NCBI GenBank assembly: GCA_032622095.1 | Contig: CP136064.1 | Span: forward strand, 195,393,948-195,457,947 | Direction: 5' to 3' | Length of the DNA stretch: 64,000 nucleotides | Source: Siphonodentalium dalli | Lineage: Eukaryota; Mollusca; Scaphopoda; Gadilida; Siphonodentaliidae | Shown here: one piece after another, positions 22,832 to 36,583 of the stretch | Layout: each line of letters begins with the position of its first letter | How positions within the stretch are numbered: the stretch's first letter is position 1 | The notes under the pieces: generated by a model | Database searches by the model: none | The model's input: only the letters and a program-made list of their open reading frames with translations | What the model was told of the DNA's origin: nothing | Position numbers and translations under genes: made by a program

Positions 22832-23876
22832 GCCACGCGAAATCCAATAAAGCACATTTTTCTATTCTCTCAAGATTGGTCAGCTTTCTCTGTGAAAACT
22901 AAGAACATAGATATCAAAGTCTATCATACTTAAAACTCGTTAGAGTTCGGCATTTCTCCCTATGTAATGGCCCACTAGTTTATCGCCATGCTTTCGTAAT
23001 ATAAAGTTCTCTGTCAAACGACCAAGTTCTGTGACCCTAACATTTACTTATTTTGAAGATAGTTTGTTCAAAGCAAATGCGTCAGTATGAGACAAGCATT
23101 TTATATAATTTCATATTGATACCACTTAAGGTATATTTAAAACTTCTGGCCTGTATCTACGCTTTAAATTTAACTCAGGAACCAACAATACAAACAGAGT
23201 TCTTACTGTGCAAGAAAAATTTCTCTTTGAATCATACATTTTTTAAAGGACAAACAGATGTTTTATCAATTGCATACAGCTATGAGACGTCCTCGCATTT
23301 TATGTATCTGGCAAGTATCTAATTGTCTGTCAATATTTTAGCCATCAAAGCATATAAACGCATCATAAACGTTTAAAGACATATTATGGACGTGTTCGTG
23401 TGCGTGAAATTGATAAGTTAGTACCCAGGCGCTATTCCAACCTGGGGAATATAGCATTCTACTAACATCGCCGAAAATTTCAACGAAATCGGTCATACCA
23501 CTCCATAGAAAACATCGTCTGAACTACGCTCCATTGTAAATATTTATACAAATGATTTCGCAATCGAGAGTCATTGCATTTAATTATTATATAAGAATGA
23601 CGGTGTGTTTTGTCAATTTTGAGTAATAATCGTAAAAAATAACTACATGTACTTTGAGCACGATTATTCTCACTTTCTGTTTGATCACCCTACTGGAGTG
23701 TTTCACATCACTTTAACATTTAGCTTATCTGCCTTAACCGACATGTATATCTCTTCACAGTAAACATATGACAGAGTAAATTTTGCTTACCCACTCATCG
23801 GTATACACAAAATATAAACCACGAGTCATCTACATTCTTATTATAAATCCAAATCCATTTAAAAACACATGCCACA
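22832..23876. other. Stretch without recognisable gene
   Basis: Weak internal repetition is visible: CACTCCATAGAAAAC near 23488 resembles CACTCCATAGCAAAC near 22692, and TTTCTCTGTGAA recurs nearby. No domain or RNA gene was recognised. Confidence 0.4.
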
Positions 23877-23878
23877 TA

Positions 23879-24765
23879 GTACAGCGGCCAAATGCCAAAA
23901 GTGGTCGGGTACCCCTACCCACGGTAGAACAAGTTAAAACCACCTTTTTTTTAAAGGAGAAATATATACTGTAGACGAAAATGATAGTGAAAAATAACGT
24001 AACTGGTGGTGGCTATTCTGAAATCGACGATGAACGATACCCACCAGTGACTTTTCCCAGAAATTAACGATTTTGGTAAAGTGAGCCCTGCGGCTATGTC
24101 CTAAGTTATTAGCCCACATTGTATGCGTTAAAATGACTACAGCATACCATATATGTACCTGATATGCATGAAGTGTTGGTTAATTTGGATTTTCGTGCCA
24201 TTTGGAGCCGAAACATTTATTTTTTGTTGAAAATCGCTCTTTTTCAAAAAGATTATATTTTTCGAACATTATCATTCAAACGGATATTGCAATAATATTG
24301 AAATATTTAGTCCATATGGTGTAGTAGTTATCTGTCAAGCATATGAAAAAAAGAAGTTAACAACACTTTTGAACGGTTTACGAGATATTGGATTTTAGCT
24401 ACCCCTCCCCCAAACACGTTTTTGGTCGAAAAAAATACATATTTTTGATAATGACATTACAAACATTTTCGAATTGATCTGAATGGGACCCAATATGAAT
24501 CTTGTACTGAAAGTGTTGTCCAGAGATGCCGTTTAATCGATTACAGATGTGTTCAGGCTTTCAGACCCCCAGTTACAACAACAACAATTATTTTATTGAT
24601 AACAGTTAATTTTGCATGCATTAACATCGATGTTAAGTACTAAAACCTTTGTTATAAACAATACGTGACCAACTATATAATTCATATGGCTCAGTAGTTA
24701 TCTGGACATCACAAGTAGAAAGAATTTGACAGAAATTGTCAACGGGTTTCAAGATATTGGAATTA
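23879..24765 (+). repeat. Left inverted arm of element A
   Basis: It pairs with about 28780-29661. Matched landmarks include ACTTTTCCCAGAAATTAACG (24050) with its complement near 29470, and AATTTTGCATGCATTAACAT (24609) with its complement near 28900. Confidence 0.8.
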
Positions 24766-25189
24766 GGTACCGCTCCCCCGGACGCTATTTGGTAGAAAAA
24801 CTACATATTTATGATAACAAGACAGACCTTTCTAAATTATTCTAATGAGCATCTAATCATTATTCGTGTGATGAAAACCCGATCCGTAGACACCGCGAGT
24901 CTGGTTTTAGATGACCTCAGGTTTCCAATTAAACCCCCAGTTACAACAACAACAACAACACAATATTTTATTTATCACATGTAATTTTATATTAACACAT
25001 ATCGACTTTGAGCAACTGAAGTATTTGTTCTAAACGACACATAATATAGACTAACATAATCATACAGAACAAAATCAGTATTGCTCCCCCGCCCTATTAG
25101 ACGTCCTGAACACACCACGAACTGAACAAAATATGATCTCAGTATTAAGAATCATGTAATTATAAAGGACAATTACATAAGGAAATATA

Positions 25190-27500
25190 CAATGTTTATG
25201 GATGGGTTTGTTCCCGAAACAGTGTGGCACTTTGCTTGGCAAATATGAAGGGCGAATTTGCTATATTTTTCAAGAACACTCTACCCAATTTAAAGGCTTC
25301 AACGCAATACGAAATTAAGCTATATGATCTCTAATTCTCTATATTAACCGAGAGTGTGACGGGAATGTAGTTCCATCAGAGAATACATAATTTGTATGGA
25401 TGGGTTGTGCATTTGTCGCTTTACACAAAGTGGCTGATAAATAAGAAAGACGAATTTGCTGTTTTAGGCCCCCCCCTACACAATTGAAGTGTTAAAGTTG
25501 AACAACTCACGAACTGAAATGATTGCTGTAAATATTAACTGACGATGTGGACAAAAATAGTAATATCGCGGCGCATACATGGTGTTGATGGATGGGTTTG
25601 TTGGATCCCGAAAGCCTTTAGCACTTTACGAAAATCGGATGGCAAACTCCAAAGGCGAATATTTTTTGGTTTTGTGGGACCATTTTATATGCCCATTTAA
25701 ACTCTTGAACACACCATGCGCCGAATATGCATGCTTTTATTATTAAATCACAGTGTGAACGAAAGGTAGTGCTATCATGGAATATACATGTTATATTGGT
25801 AGTTTGGTTCCCAAAATCCTAGGGTACTTTACAAAAGGCGGCTGTCAAAAACCAAAGCTGAATATTTTCTTTGAGCACCCTACCCCATTTAAAGTCTTAA
25901 ACACACTAATGGATGGACATGTTCTCAATATTAACTGGGGTGTGGACAAATGGTATCTAATTCAGGAAATATAACTCTTCATTGTACGATGGGTGGGTTG
26001 GTTGGCTTCCCAATGTCTGGGCACTTTACAAAAAGTGGCTAGCAAAGAGAAGGCGAAATCTCACTGTTTGTTGGTACCCATAACCCTTCTAAACTCTTTA
26101 GCACACACTGAACCGAATCTATATGCTCTCATGTATTATTTACAATTTCTATGGGTGGTTTTGTTCTCGAAATCCTGGAACACTTTACAAAAGGCGGATG
26201 GCAAATACGAAATGTAATGTGTTAGGCCACACTGCCCCATTTGCAATCTTGGGACACACAATGAACCGAAAGGCTGTGCTCCCATTATTAACTGCGTGTG
26301 TAGAGAAATGGACGCTATATAAAGAGTATAGTATACCAGGGTCTTGAATGTCTGGGTCACTTTACAAAAAGTTGTTGATGAAAGAGAAAGGCAAATACTC
26401 ACTGTTTTGGGGGGGGGGCCCATTAACCCATTTAATATCTTGATCAGAGCATGAACTGAGTGTGTGATCGAAAGGTATTGCTGTCATGGAATTATTAATT
26501 GATATATGGGTGATTTGGTTCCCTCGAAATCCTGGAACACTTTACAAAAAGCGGCTGGCAAACAAGAAGGCGAATTGTCTATGTCTTGAGGACCCCACTA
26601 TCCAACTTGAAGTCTTAACAACATGATATGCTCTCAATGCTAACTGAAGTTGTGGACAAATGGGATTATTATCTGGCAATACGAAACTGTTATGGATGAG
26701 ATGGTTCCCGATAGCCTATGGCACTTTACAACAAATGGTCAGCAAACGAAAGGGCTAAATTTTACTCTCAGGGGACTCCATCCCTATCTGAAGTCTTGAA
26801 CACAACACTAGCTCACGGCATAAGCTATCCATATTACCCGAGATTGTGGCCGAATGGCAATGGTCTCGCGAGCCCGCCGTTCGCGAGAACACCATGGCAC
26901 CTTACACAAAGCAGATGGCAAACGATAAAGGCGAATTTTAAGGGACCCCTACCTCGTGTAAACCATTGAACCTACCACGAACTGAATGGATCATGGTCAA
27001 ACGACGATATGGACAAATGGCTATTCTATAAAGAAATACACAATTGTTATAGATGGGTTAATACCCGACAGTCAGGGACACTTTACAAAAAGCGACTGAA
27101 AAATAAATAATGCGATTTTTCAATGTTTGTATTACCCCCTTCCCAATTTGAAGACTAGAACACACCACGGATTGGAACGATATCAGCATTGACTGCGTGT
27201 ATGGACAATGGCGAGTTAATTGTTTAAGGACGTAAACAATGTAAATAGATGGATTTGGGTTCAGAAAGAATGAGCACTTAACGAAAAGTGACTGGAAAAT
27301 AAGAAAGGCAAAATTTTGAGGACCCCTACTTTATTTGTCTTGGAAGACACCACATGGTGAAATGACCAAAGGTTATATTTTTATCAGAATATACATATGT
27401 GTTGGTTCCCGAAAGTCTGCATCATGTGGCACTCCACAACAAGCAGCTGGCAAATGTTCACTGTTGTATGTACCCCTACCCCATTTGAGGTCTTGAACAC
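25190..27500. repeat. Degenerate ~190-bp satellite core of element A
   Basis: About 13 units share the order GGATGGGTTGGTTCCCGAAA, a CACTTTACAAAAAG block and GGCTGGCAAA followed by AAGGCGAA. CACTTTAC-type blocks occur near 25230, 25625, 25826, 26020, 26180, 26358, 26540, 26720, 26898, 27080, 27268 and 27430, spaced roughly 160-200 bp. Unit divergence is high. Confidence 0.8.
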
Positions 27501-28229
27501 ATGTACTGAAGGAATTATGAATTCAATATCAACATATATTGTGGCCGAAACTATGCGATATATAAGTACGTGGTAGTTCTATCCGGAGGTAAACAATTTA
27601 TCTGGGAGGGAGATTGTATGGGGAAAATTAGGATGTAATCCAGTTGGAACTGATTGGATACAATGATATACACATACTTTCGTTGGAGCTGATTGGACGC
27701 AATGCTACACAGATAATGTTGTTTTCGTCATTGATACGCCCGTCGCCGTGAGATTGCAGACGATCTGGAGGTGGTAAATTTCGCGCTCAGCAGGGTTTCA
27801 ATGCTTTTCACGAAGTTTTAACAAATGACAGCATTATGGAAATCGCTTTGTTTTCGAGATAAATGTCTGAACCCCGTCAACTATTTTAATATTTTCGCGC
27901 TGACTGAGTTGCTGTACATAAAAACCACTGTATTCCAAAAAGTAATGATATGCTTTTTCTATTTGCCACAATGACAGAGAGGGGACGTTTTAATGTGATT
28001 ACTCAATTGGCCATAGTTCAAACTACTGCATTTCAATCTTAAACGGGAATGGAGTACTTGTGCATCTATACGTCGGACATGATGGGTTCTCCAGCTGTCC
28101 AATTATTGTAATCTCTGTATACCATTATTGTTTTTTTGAGAATAAACTATTGATTGGTTGATTGATATGCGACACTTATTGTATGTAATAGCAAATAAAA
28201 TGCGTTGTTGTTGTAATTTGGTGTCTGGA

Positions 28230-29661
28230 AGCCTGAACACGTCTTTAATCACTTAAGCAATGTCCCCTGGCTCAATTTTCAACAAAAGAATTATGTTGGG
28301 TCCCAGTATGATCAATTGGGAAATTTGGTAAAGTTCTGAACAAAAATATGTAATTTTTCGACCAAAAACGTGTTTGGGTGAGGTGTAGCTAAATTCCATT
28401 ATTTCGCAAATTGTTCTAAATTTCTGTTAACTTCTTTCTGCACATGCTTGGCAGATAACTGCATCACCATAAGAATTAAATATTTGGGCATTATAACAAT
28501 ATCCATTTGAATGATAATGTTCGAAAAATAATATTTTTGTGAAAAAGTGCGATTTTTCAGCAAAAAATATATATTTTGGCTCCACATGGCAGGAAAATCT
28601 AAATTAACCAACCCTTTTTTCATATCAGGTAGAAGTATGGTATGATGTAGTAATTTTAACCCCAACAATATGGGCAAATAGGCAAGGACATAGCCACTGG
28701 GCTCGCTTTACCAAAATCGTTAATTTCTGGAAAAAGTCACTGGAGGGTATCGCTCATCGTCGATTTGACAATAACCACCACCTATTCCGTTATTTTTCAA
28801 TTTCTGTCAAATTCTTTCTACTTGTGTTGTCCAGATAACTACTGAGCCATATGTTATATAGTTGGTCACGTTGTTTATAACAAAGGTTTTAGTACTTAAC
28901 ATCGATGTTAATGCATGCAAAATTAACTGTTATCAATAAAATAATTGTTGTTGTTGTAACTGGGGGTCTGAAAGCCTGAACACATCTGTAATCGATTAAA
29001 CGGCATCTCTGGACAACACTTTCAGTACAATATTCATATTGGGTCCCATTCAGATCAATTCAAAAATGTTTGTAATGACATTATCAAAAATATGTATTTT
29101 TTTCGACCAAAAACGTGTTTGGGGGAGGGGTAGCTAAAATCCAATATCTCGCAAACCGTTCAAAAGTGTTGTTAACTTCTTCCTTTATATGCTTGTTAGA
29201 TAACTACTACACCATATGACCTAAATATTTCAATATTATTGCAATATACGTTTGAATGATAATGTTCGAAAAATATAATTTTTTTTTAAAAGAGTGATTT
29301 TTCAATAAAAAATAAATATTTCGATTCCAAATGGCACGAAAATCCAAATTAACCAACACTTCTTGCATATCAGGTACATATATGGTATGCTGTAGTCATT
29401 TCAACACCAATACTGTGGGCAAATAACTTAGGACATAGCCGCAAGGCTCACTTTACCAAAATCGTTAATTTCTGGGAAAAGTCACTGGTGGGTATCGTTC
29501 ATCGTCAATTTGAGAATAGCCACCACCAATTCCGTTACTTTTCACTATAATTTTCGTAAAGAGTATATATTTCTCCTTTAAATAAAGTTAGTTTTAACTT
29601 GTTCTACCGTGGGTAGGGGTATCTCGAAAACTAGAGCTCTTTTTCGATTTGGCCGCTGCAC
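28230..29661 (-). repeat. Right inverted arm of element A with internal ~750-bp direct duplication
   Basis: Two successive modules, about 28230-28800 and 28960-29545, both carry the GGGAGGGGTAGCTAAA-like block and the ACATAGCC...TTACCAAAATCGTTAATTTC block. The second is closer to the left arm. The arm grew by tandem duplication, making the element asymmetric. Confidence 0.7.
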
Positions 29662-31369
29662 TAACAGCCAAACTGAGAGATTGTTACACAATGGCTCAAA
29701 ATATCAGGCATCCGCTCCTACTAGTTCGGGAGCCCGCATATGTTCTATTTACACTTTTGCGCACAAAAGGTATGACCCCCTAAAGTTGGTACCAATAATG
29801 GAACATTCTGAAAAACCGATTTCTTAAGTTGCGCATTCCTGGGGTTTAGGGGCTGCTGAACCCCAAAAGGTGCCAACAATCACTTCTATTTACACTTCCG
29901 CGTACATCGATGAATTTTGGTTTGATGATACTCCTGAGTGTACTGATTAAGAAAACACAACTTAAGAAAGGGATTTTCCTGGGGTTTTCAGATAAGAAAG
30001 GGGGTCCCATGCTGAACCCCAAAACGTGATTTTTTACTTTTTTTTACACTTTCGCGTACATCCATTATTTTTGGTCTCAAAGTACTTTGATATATACTAA
30101 TTATAAAAACACAACTTAAGAAGCAACTTTTCCTGGCGTTTTAAGATAAGAATGGGGTCATCGGGTCACCCCTCAAAACGTAAAAAATCACTTTTATTTA
30201 CATGATTGCATTACAAATGTATATATTTTCGTGAAGCTAAGACATAATGACACTTTTTTGGGCCAAAATTGAAACTCACCATCCAAGATGGCCGCCAAAA
30301 TGGCCGCGGAAGTGTAAAATATGACGTTTTTTTCACAAATATCTTCTAGCTCAATTCATGCTGTTTGGAACCGGTTGAGTAATCCACATTTATTTTGTGT
30401 TTTTTATATTAACTAATCATTGGAGCAATTAAATTGGGGTCCTAACCCCTTCCGATCCCTCAAAAATTTGATTGTACAGAATGCGGTATAAAATTTTACC
30501 CAAAAAAATCACAATTGGGATTCTAGTCATATTTCAACAAGAAATGAACAGAACTTTGTAATGTGAGTGAGGCATATCATTACCTATGCATACTCAAAAT
30601 CACTGGAACCAAAATTCTTACTTTGGCTCAAAATGGCTGCCAATATGACCGCCAAAATATGGAAAATATTTCACCAGCGTGTCCTGCAATCGCTTACAAG
30701 TTGTGTTGATATATAATATTAGCCATTCTGCATTCTATACATTGAATACTAACATGTCTGATGCACCATGGTTAATTGTTACTATTTTCACCACTGTCAT
30801 CGTCAAAAATATTGGACTTTTCTCTAAAAAACTTGACATAAATATTGGCAAAAATTCAGTTTTCAGGTTTGGACCATTTTTTCAGGTAAAATATAACTAT
30901 CTTTGGATTGAAAAGTGTTTATTGTTTTGGTCTATCTTAAATATGTCACACTACGGTGTTTATAGACCAAATTGCTCAAGATGGTTTCCAAAATGGTAAT
31001 CGAATTTGTAAAATGCTAATTTTTTACATATATCCCGAACATTCTCTGCATTATCCGAAAAGGTAGCAACCTGTGACTCACTTGGTTATTATACGTGCTA
31101 GTTAATTAACCGACAACTACATGTTCTATTCCCAGTTGTCCCAGTTCCGTATAGGGCATGACAAATTCATTTTAAAGTATGTAATTTTGCCTAGAACCTT
31201 TTCTGTGATTTTGGCCATATTTATTGAAAGGAAATGGGCAGAACTTTGAGACAGAACTGAGATGGACCATAATCTTTGGCTATTCTGGTCCAATATGATA
31301 ACAAAAATGTCTACAGGATACAATGTGGATGCCAAGATCGTAGCCAGGGAGTTACTCTGTGATTATATG

Positions 31370-33010
31370 TGAGGTGAGTAGGTATACATGGAGTTAGTGT
31401 ATGTCATGACTGATGTGAGTAGGTATACAATGAGTGACTATATGGTTATAAGTGGGTTGTCCATGGTAAGATGCATCTAGGTATACTGGGAGAGGTCATG
31501 GTCAGGTGTGAGGTGAATCGGTATGCATGGAGTGGTTGTATGGTATATGGTTGTGTATATCCAGTACGGGTGCATCCGGTGTGCCTGTATGGTCATTGGT
31601 GTGGTGTATGGATATAGCTAGATGGTCATCTATGTGTTGATTATGTATATATGGAGTGACTGCAAGGTCATGGGTAGGATGTACATGTGTTGTCTGTATG
31701 ATCATGGATGGGGTGTGTGGATAAATAGGTAGTGATTGTATGGTTACGGGTAATGTGTATAGGTATACACGGAATGACTGTACGGTCATGATTTAATATA
31801 AATACCTAGAGTAAGCTGGTTGGATATTATCGAACGTGTAGGTACATAGGTGAGTGTCCTTGTGGTAATGGTGGGATGTATATTTATATATATTGTGGAT
31901 GTATTATCATTGGTAGGTGTATAGGACTTAGCTGTATTATCGTGGATGACGTGTATGATTATACAGTGAATTGCTGAATTGTCATGTGTGAGGTGTATAT
32001 GCAGTATGGATTGTTTGAGTGGTCGTATGTCCGGTTTTTATGTGTATCTGGAAGGGCTGAATGGCCATTAGTGAGGGTTACATGTATACCTGGAGTAAAT
32101 TTATGGTCTAGGGTGGGCTGCATATATGTATATCGAGTGGTTATATGACTATGTGCGTTGAATAGGTATACAGGTAGTGACTGTATGGTTAATGGTGAGA
32201 TGAGTACATGTAGGTATACAAGTAGTGACTGTATGATCATAAATGTAATGAACATATATACAGGGGTGACATGCGTATGAGTATACATGTACCTGGTGTT
32301 CATGTTTGGTGAATCGTGTCGGTATTGTCATGTGTAGGTTATACCAGTACACACACGTGTTGCTTTATTGTCATGGGCGAGGGATATGTGTATATAGCGA
32401 GTGGCTATATGGCCATGGATGGGGTGCATATGCATACATGGAGTGACTATACTGACATGGCTGGGGTGTATTAGTATATCTTGAGTGGCTATTCGGCTAT
32501 GGTGTGACAAATAGGGATACATGGATTGACATGGCCACTGTTGGGGTGAATATGAATACAAGGATTGACCATGATCGTGTATGAATGTTTTGAATAGGTA
32601 CACACGGGGTGACTATATGGCCATATGTCAGGTGAAGGAGTATGCCAGGTAACATGGTGAGGGTATGTGTATGAAGCGAGTGGCTATATGACAATTGGTG
32701 ATGTGCATATGTATACCGAAATGACTTTATGGTCATTGTTGTGTGTTGATGTATTTATTGATTGTCCATTTGACCATGCGTTTGGAGAATAGGTATACAG
32801 GGGATGACCTTATGGTCAATGGTGAGATGAATGGGTATACATGGAGTGATTATATGGGTCATGTTTAGGAGTATACCCGGTGTGCCTGCATTGTGACGCG
32901 TGGCTGTATGGTCACCCGTGGTCATGGGTCAGGTGTACATGTATACAGTGGGTAACTATATTGTTATGTCTGTAGTGTTTATGTATATATGTAATGACTG
33001 CGTGATAATG
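31370..33010 (+). repeat. ~48-bp minisatellite, left half of element B core
   Basis: Units follow the pattern GGTATACATGGAGTGACTG, then TATGGTCATGGGTGAGGTG. The array reads in this orientation up to the palindrome centre. ORFs translated from it (Thr/His/Tyr-rich on the minus strand) are products of repetition rather than genes. Confidence 0.8.
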
Positions 33011-33011
33011 G

Positions 33012-33091
33012 GTGGCTATCGCTTTCCACGATATGACATGACCTCTCTATTGATTAACATACCCTTGAGTTGTTGTGGAAAGCGATAGCCA
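33012..33091. repeat. Palindrome centre of element B
   Basis: GGTGGCTATCGCTTTCCAC and its complement GTGGAAAGCGATAGCCAC lie about 40 bp apart and mark the symmetry point. The intervening TTGATTAACATACCCTTGAG text is found, reverse-complemented, in element D at about 57025-57050. Confidence 0.8.
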
Positions 33092-33722
33092 CTCAAGGTA
33101 CATATGTACAACCCACCCATTACCCCAGTCACTCCATGTGTACATAAACACCACACAAATGACAACATAATCACCCACTTTATACACGTACATGTACTAG
33201 TACACTTGAGCATACAGCCATACTTGGTTATACCCGTACATACCACAGGTGATGATACAGCCACGAGTCACCATGCATGAACACCAGGTATACACATACA
33301 CTCGACCATGTAGTCACTCTTACATATTCACTACATTCACGATCATACAGTCACCCATTGTATACATATTCACCTCACCATGGACCATACAGCCACCACA
33401 TGTATACCTGTTCGCCATACCCATGACCATGGAGTCAATCCAGGTATACATATGCACATCACCAATGATGAGCCCTTCCAGATAAAGCAATATCCGCACA
33501 TACGACCACTCATAAGTTCCATACTTGCCATACTCATACACGCCATCCATGATAATAAATATACTCCACATACATCACCAATGATAACACACCAACAACA
33601 TATATAAATATACGCCCATCGTTACCAACAGGGCACTCCCTATATACCCACACACCATTCATGACCATACAATAACTCCCTGTATACCTATTATTCTCAT
33701 CTATGATCATAACTGCCTGGCT
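33092..33722 (-). repeat. ~48-bp minisatellite, right half of element B core
   Basis: The same unit as the left half occurs in the opposite orientation (CACTCCATGTATACC, TATGACCATACAGTCAC). This half is about 1 kb shorter than the left. Confidence 0.8.
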
Positions 33723-35599
33723 ACCATCTTGGCTTCAATCCTGTATCCAGTTGATAAATTTTTATCATAATGGGCCAGAATACCCACATATCATGGTTCA
33801 TCTCAGTTCAGTCTCAAGTTCTGCCCATTTCCTTTCAATAATATGGTTCTCCGCAAAATTCCATACTGCAACTTTAAAATGAATTTGTCATGCCCCATAC
33901 GGAACTGGGACAAACATAATAGAACGTAGTTGTCAGTTAATTACATTGTAACTAACACGTACAATAACCAAGTGAGTCACAATTTGCCACTTTTTTTCGG
34001 ATAACGCAGAGAATAATGTTCGGGATATGTTAACTTTTAACTTTTTACAAATGGTTGCCATTTTGGAAGCCATCTTGAGCAATTTAGTTTATAAACACCG
34101 TAGTGTGACACATTTAAGATAGACCAGAACAATAAACACCTTTCAATCCAAAGATAGTTACATTTTACTTGAACAAATGGTCGAACCCTGAAAAGTGAAT
34201 TCTTGCCGATATTGTGTCCAATATTTCTGGTAAATGTCAGTGGTGACAATAGTAAAAATGATCCATGGTGCATCAGACAAGTTAGTATGCAATGTATAGA
34301 AAACAGATTAGCCAATTGTGTACATCAACCACAACTTGTAAGCGATTGCGGGACACCCTGGGGCAATATTTACCATTTTCCATATTTTAGCGGCCATTTT
34401 CGCAGCCATTTTGAGCCAAGGTAAGATTTATGGTTCCAGAGATTTTGAATATTCATAGGTAATGATATGCCTCACTTACATTACAATGTTCTTTTCATTT
34501 CTTGTTGAAATATGACTAGAATCCCAATTGTGATTTTTTGTAAAATTTTGTACTGCGTTCTGTAAAATCGAATTTTTGAGGGATCGGAAGGGGTTAGGAC
34601 CCCAATAATTGCATATTTAATTGCTCCAACAATCAGTTAATATAAAAAACACAAAATAAAGTTGCATTACTCAACCAGTTTCAAACAGCTTCAATTGATC
34701 TAGAAGATATTTGTGAAAAAATGTCATATTTTCAACTTCGGGCAGCCATTTTGGCGGCCATCTTGGATGGTGAGTTTCAATTTTGGCCCAAAAAAGTGTC
34801 ATTATGTCTTAGCTTCACAAAAATATATACGTTTGTACATTTGTATACATTTTACTAGATTTTCCCGCTATAACTCTTTTCATAAAACTGGCTCACTTAT
34901 AGTTCTAGAAAATGTATCGTGTTGTGGGGGGGGGGGGGGGGTAACAAGTCTCGTTCTTATCAGAAAACGACATGAATATATATTTCTTAAGTTGGTCGTA
35001 TCGATTTAGGAATGTATTGGTTGTAATAGTGCAACGTTCCAGGGGTGTACGCACATACACACACGTTGGACGAATGCAACCATGTAAATAAAAGTGATTT
35101 TTAACGTTTTGAGTATGGATGTACGCGAAAGTGTAAAAAAAAAGTAAAAATCACGTTTTGGGGTTCAGCGTGGGACCCCCCTTCTTATCTGAAAACCCCA
35201 GGAAAATCCATTTCTTAAGTTGTGTTTTCTTAATCAGTACACTCAGGAGTATCATCAAACCAAAATTCATCGATGTACGCGGAAGTGTAAATAGAAGTGA
35301 TTTTTGGCACTTTTTGGGGTTCAGCCGCCCCTAAACTCCAGGAATGCGCAACTTAAGAAATCGGTTTTTCAGAATGTTCCATTATTGGTACCAACTTTAG
35401 GGGGTCAAACCTTTTGTACGCAAAAGTGTAAATAGAACATATGCGGGCTCCCGAACTATACTGTCTTTCAATATTTTAACCCCAACCAAGCCTATTCATA
35501 GCATAACCTTTCAACAACAAAAATACAGAAACCAACTGTTATATACCATTGTAATGTTATAACTTACCTTCCTCTCTATACCTTTCCACATTTTCAATG

Positions 35600-36580
35600 G
35601 AGTTCATCAAACTGGCACTAACAATAACGTATTAAAGTTATCCACATATACCAGTGCGCCCTTAGTGTGTTATGAATCGCCTTATGGGTCCAAGTCCAAA
35701 CCATTTCGATGTAATTTATCGGAATGTCAATCTCACCGTTTGTACATGTATTTTCTAGAAACTCGTTGAAACCATGGCCTTACTATATAATTACTTGGTC
35801 ATATTTCTTTCATGATCATATGTAACCGAACGATTCTCATAATCTAACAAACGTCAAACACACATATGCAGAATAACTAGCGGAAGTGTGAGAGAGGGCA
35901 GAGTGGAATATTGAGATATGGGGATAGAGCTTGAGAGAGAGCTATAGTCAGACAGAGAGAGATATGTAGACCAACATCACTTACATAGCAATACGTTATA
36001 TAAGTGGCACAAACTGAAAAAGCAAACGCACCTTTACAGAATAAAGGGAGAGTGGGAGAGAGAGAGAGAGGCATAGAGAAATAGCGTCACAGAGAGTATC
36101 AGTTAGGCTGACATCACTAACATAGCCATATATTATGTAAGAGGGACATACTGGGAAATCAAGGGATTCCTCATTGCCTATAATTAACGTATTAAAGTTA
36201 TCCACATATATCAGCGCGCCCTTATTGGGCTATATATGAGTCGCCATACGGGGTATATACAAGTCCAAATCATTTCGATGTAATTTATCGGAATGCCACT
36301 CATAACCATTTGTAAATGTATTTTCTACAAACTCGTTGAATACACGGCCTTATATCACAGGTCTGGTCAACTAGTCCATATTTATTTCATGATGGTATGT
36401 AACCGACCAATGCCCATACAGTAATAAACGTCAAACAAACATAATATACAGAATAGCTGCATGGTGAAAGAGCGAGAGAGAGATAGAGGCAGAGGTAACG
36501 AGCGAGGCAGACACGGAAAGGTAGGCCGATAGCACTAATATACACATACATTATATACACAGGACCGACTGAGAAAGCAA
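35600..36580 (+). repeat. Two copies of a ~560-bp tandem repeat
   Basis: TAACGTATTAAAGTTATCC occurs at 35625 and 36185. Both units then share TTTCGATGTAATTTATCGGA, CTCGTTGAA and TCATGAT blocks and end in GAGAGA-rich sequence. A third, divergent partial unit continues at about 38387-38770 after element E1 (TTACACATCGCCATACGGG-like block), so E1 interrupts the array. Confidence 0.7.
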
Positions 36581-36583
36581 TGG

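Larger units (their letters stand above)
23877..29663. mobile_element. Foldback-like element A (5.8 kb)
   Basis: Inverted arms of about 0.9 kb bound the element. The left starts GTACAGCGGCCAAAT at 23879, the right ends ATTTGGCCGCTGCAC at 29661, and TA flanks both. Long matched blocks include the ACCCCTACCCACGGTAGAAC region and the segment containing CATCGATGTTAAGTAC. The middle is a satellite-like array. No transposase was recognised, so it is probably non-autonomous. Confidence 0.75.
29722..35458. mobile_element. Giant foldback-like element B (5.7 kb)
   Basis: The ends are GTTCGGGAGCCCGCATATG at 29722 and its complement at 35458, with TA on both flanks. Inverted arms of about 1.65 kb (29722-31370 and 33725-35458) flank two oppositely oriented minisatellite blocks that meet near 33040. 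The arms contain the AAGATGGCCGCCAAAATGGC motif. No transposase was recognised. A 16-G run lies in the right arm near 34926. Confidence 0.8.

Noticed and set aside
31502-33485. Thr/His/Tyr-rich ORFs in the foldback cores, also at 49292-50010 and 55516-56556
   Set aside because: They arise because the ~48-bp minisatellite period is a multiple of three; no domain, no consistent start.
34926-34941. Long G run (and C/G runs at 47666 and 52409) as possible quadruplex regulators
   Set aside because: In element C they are mirrored in the two arms, so they are simply part of the repeated element and prone to length error; no separate role is supported.
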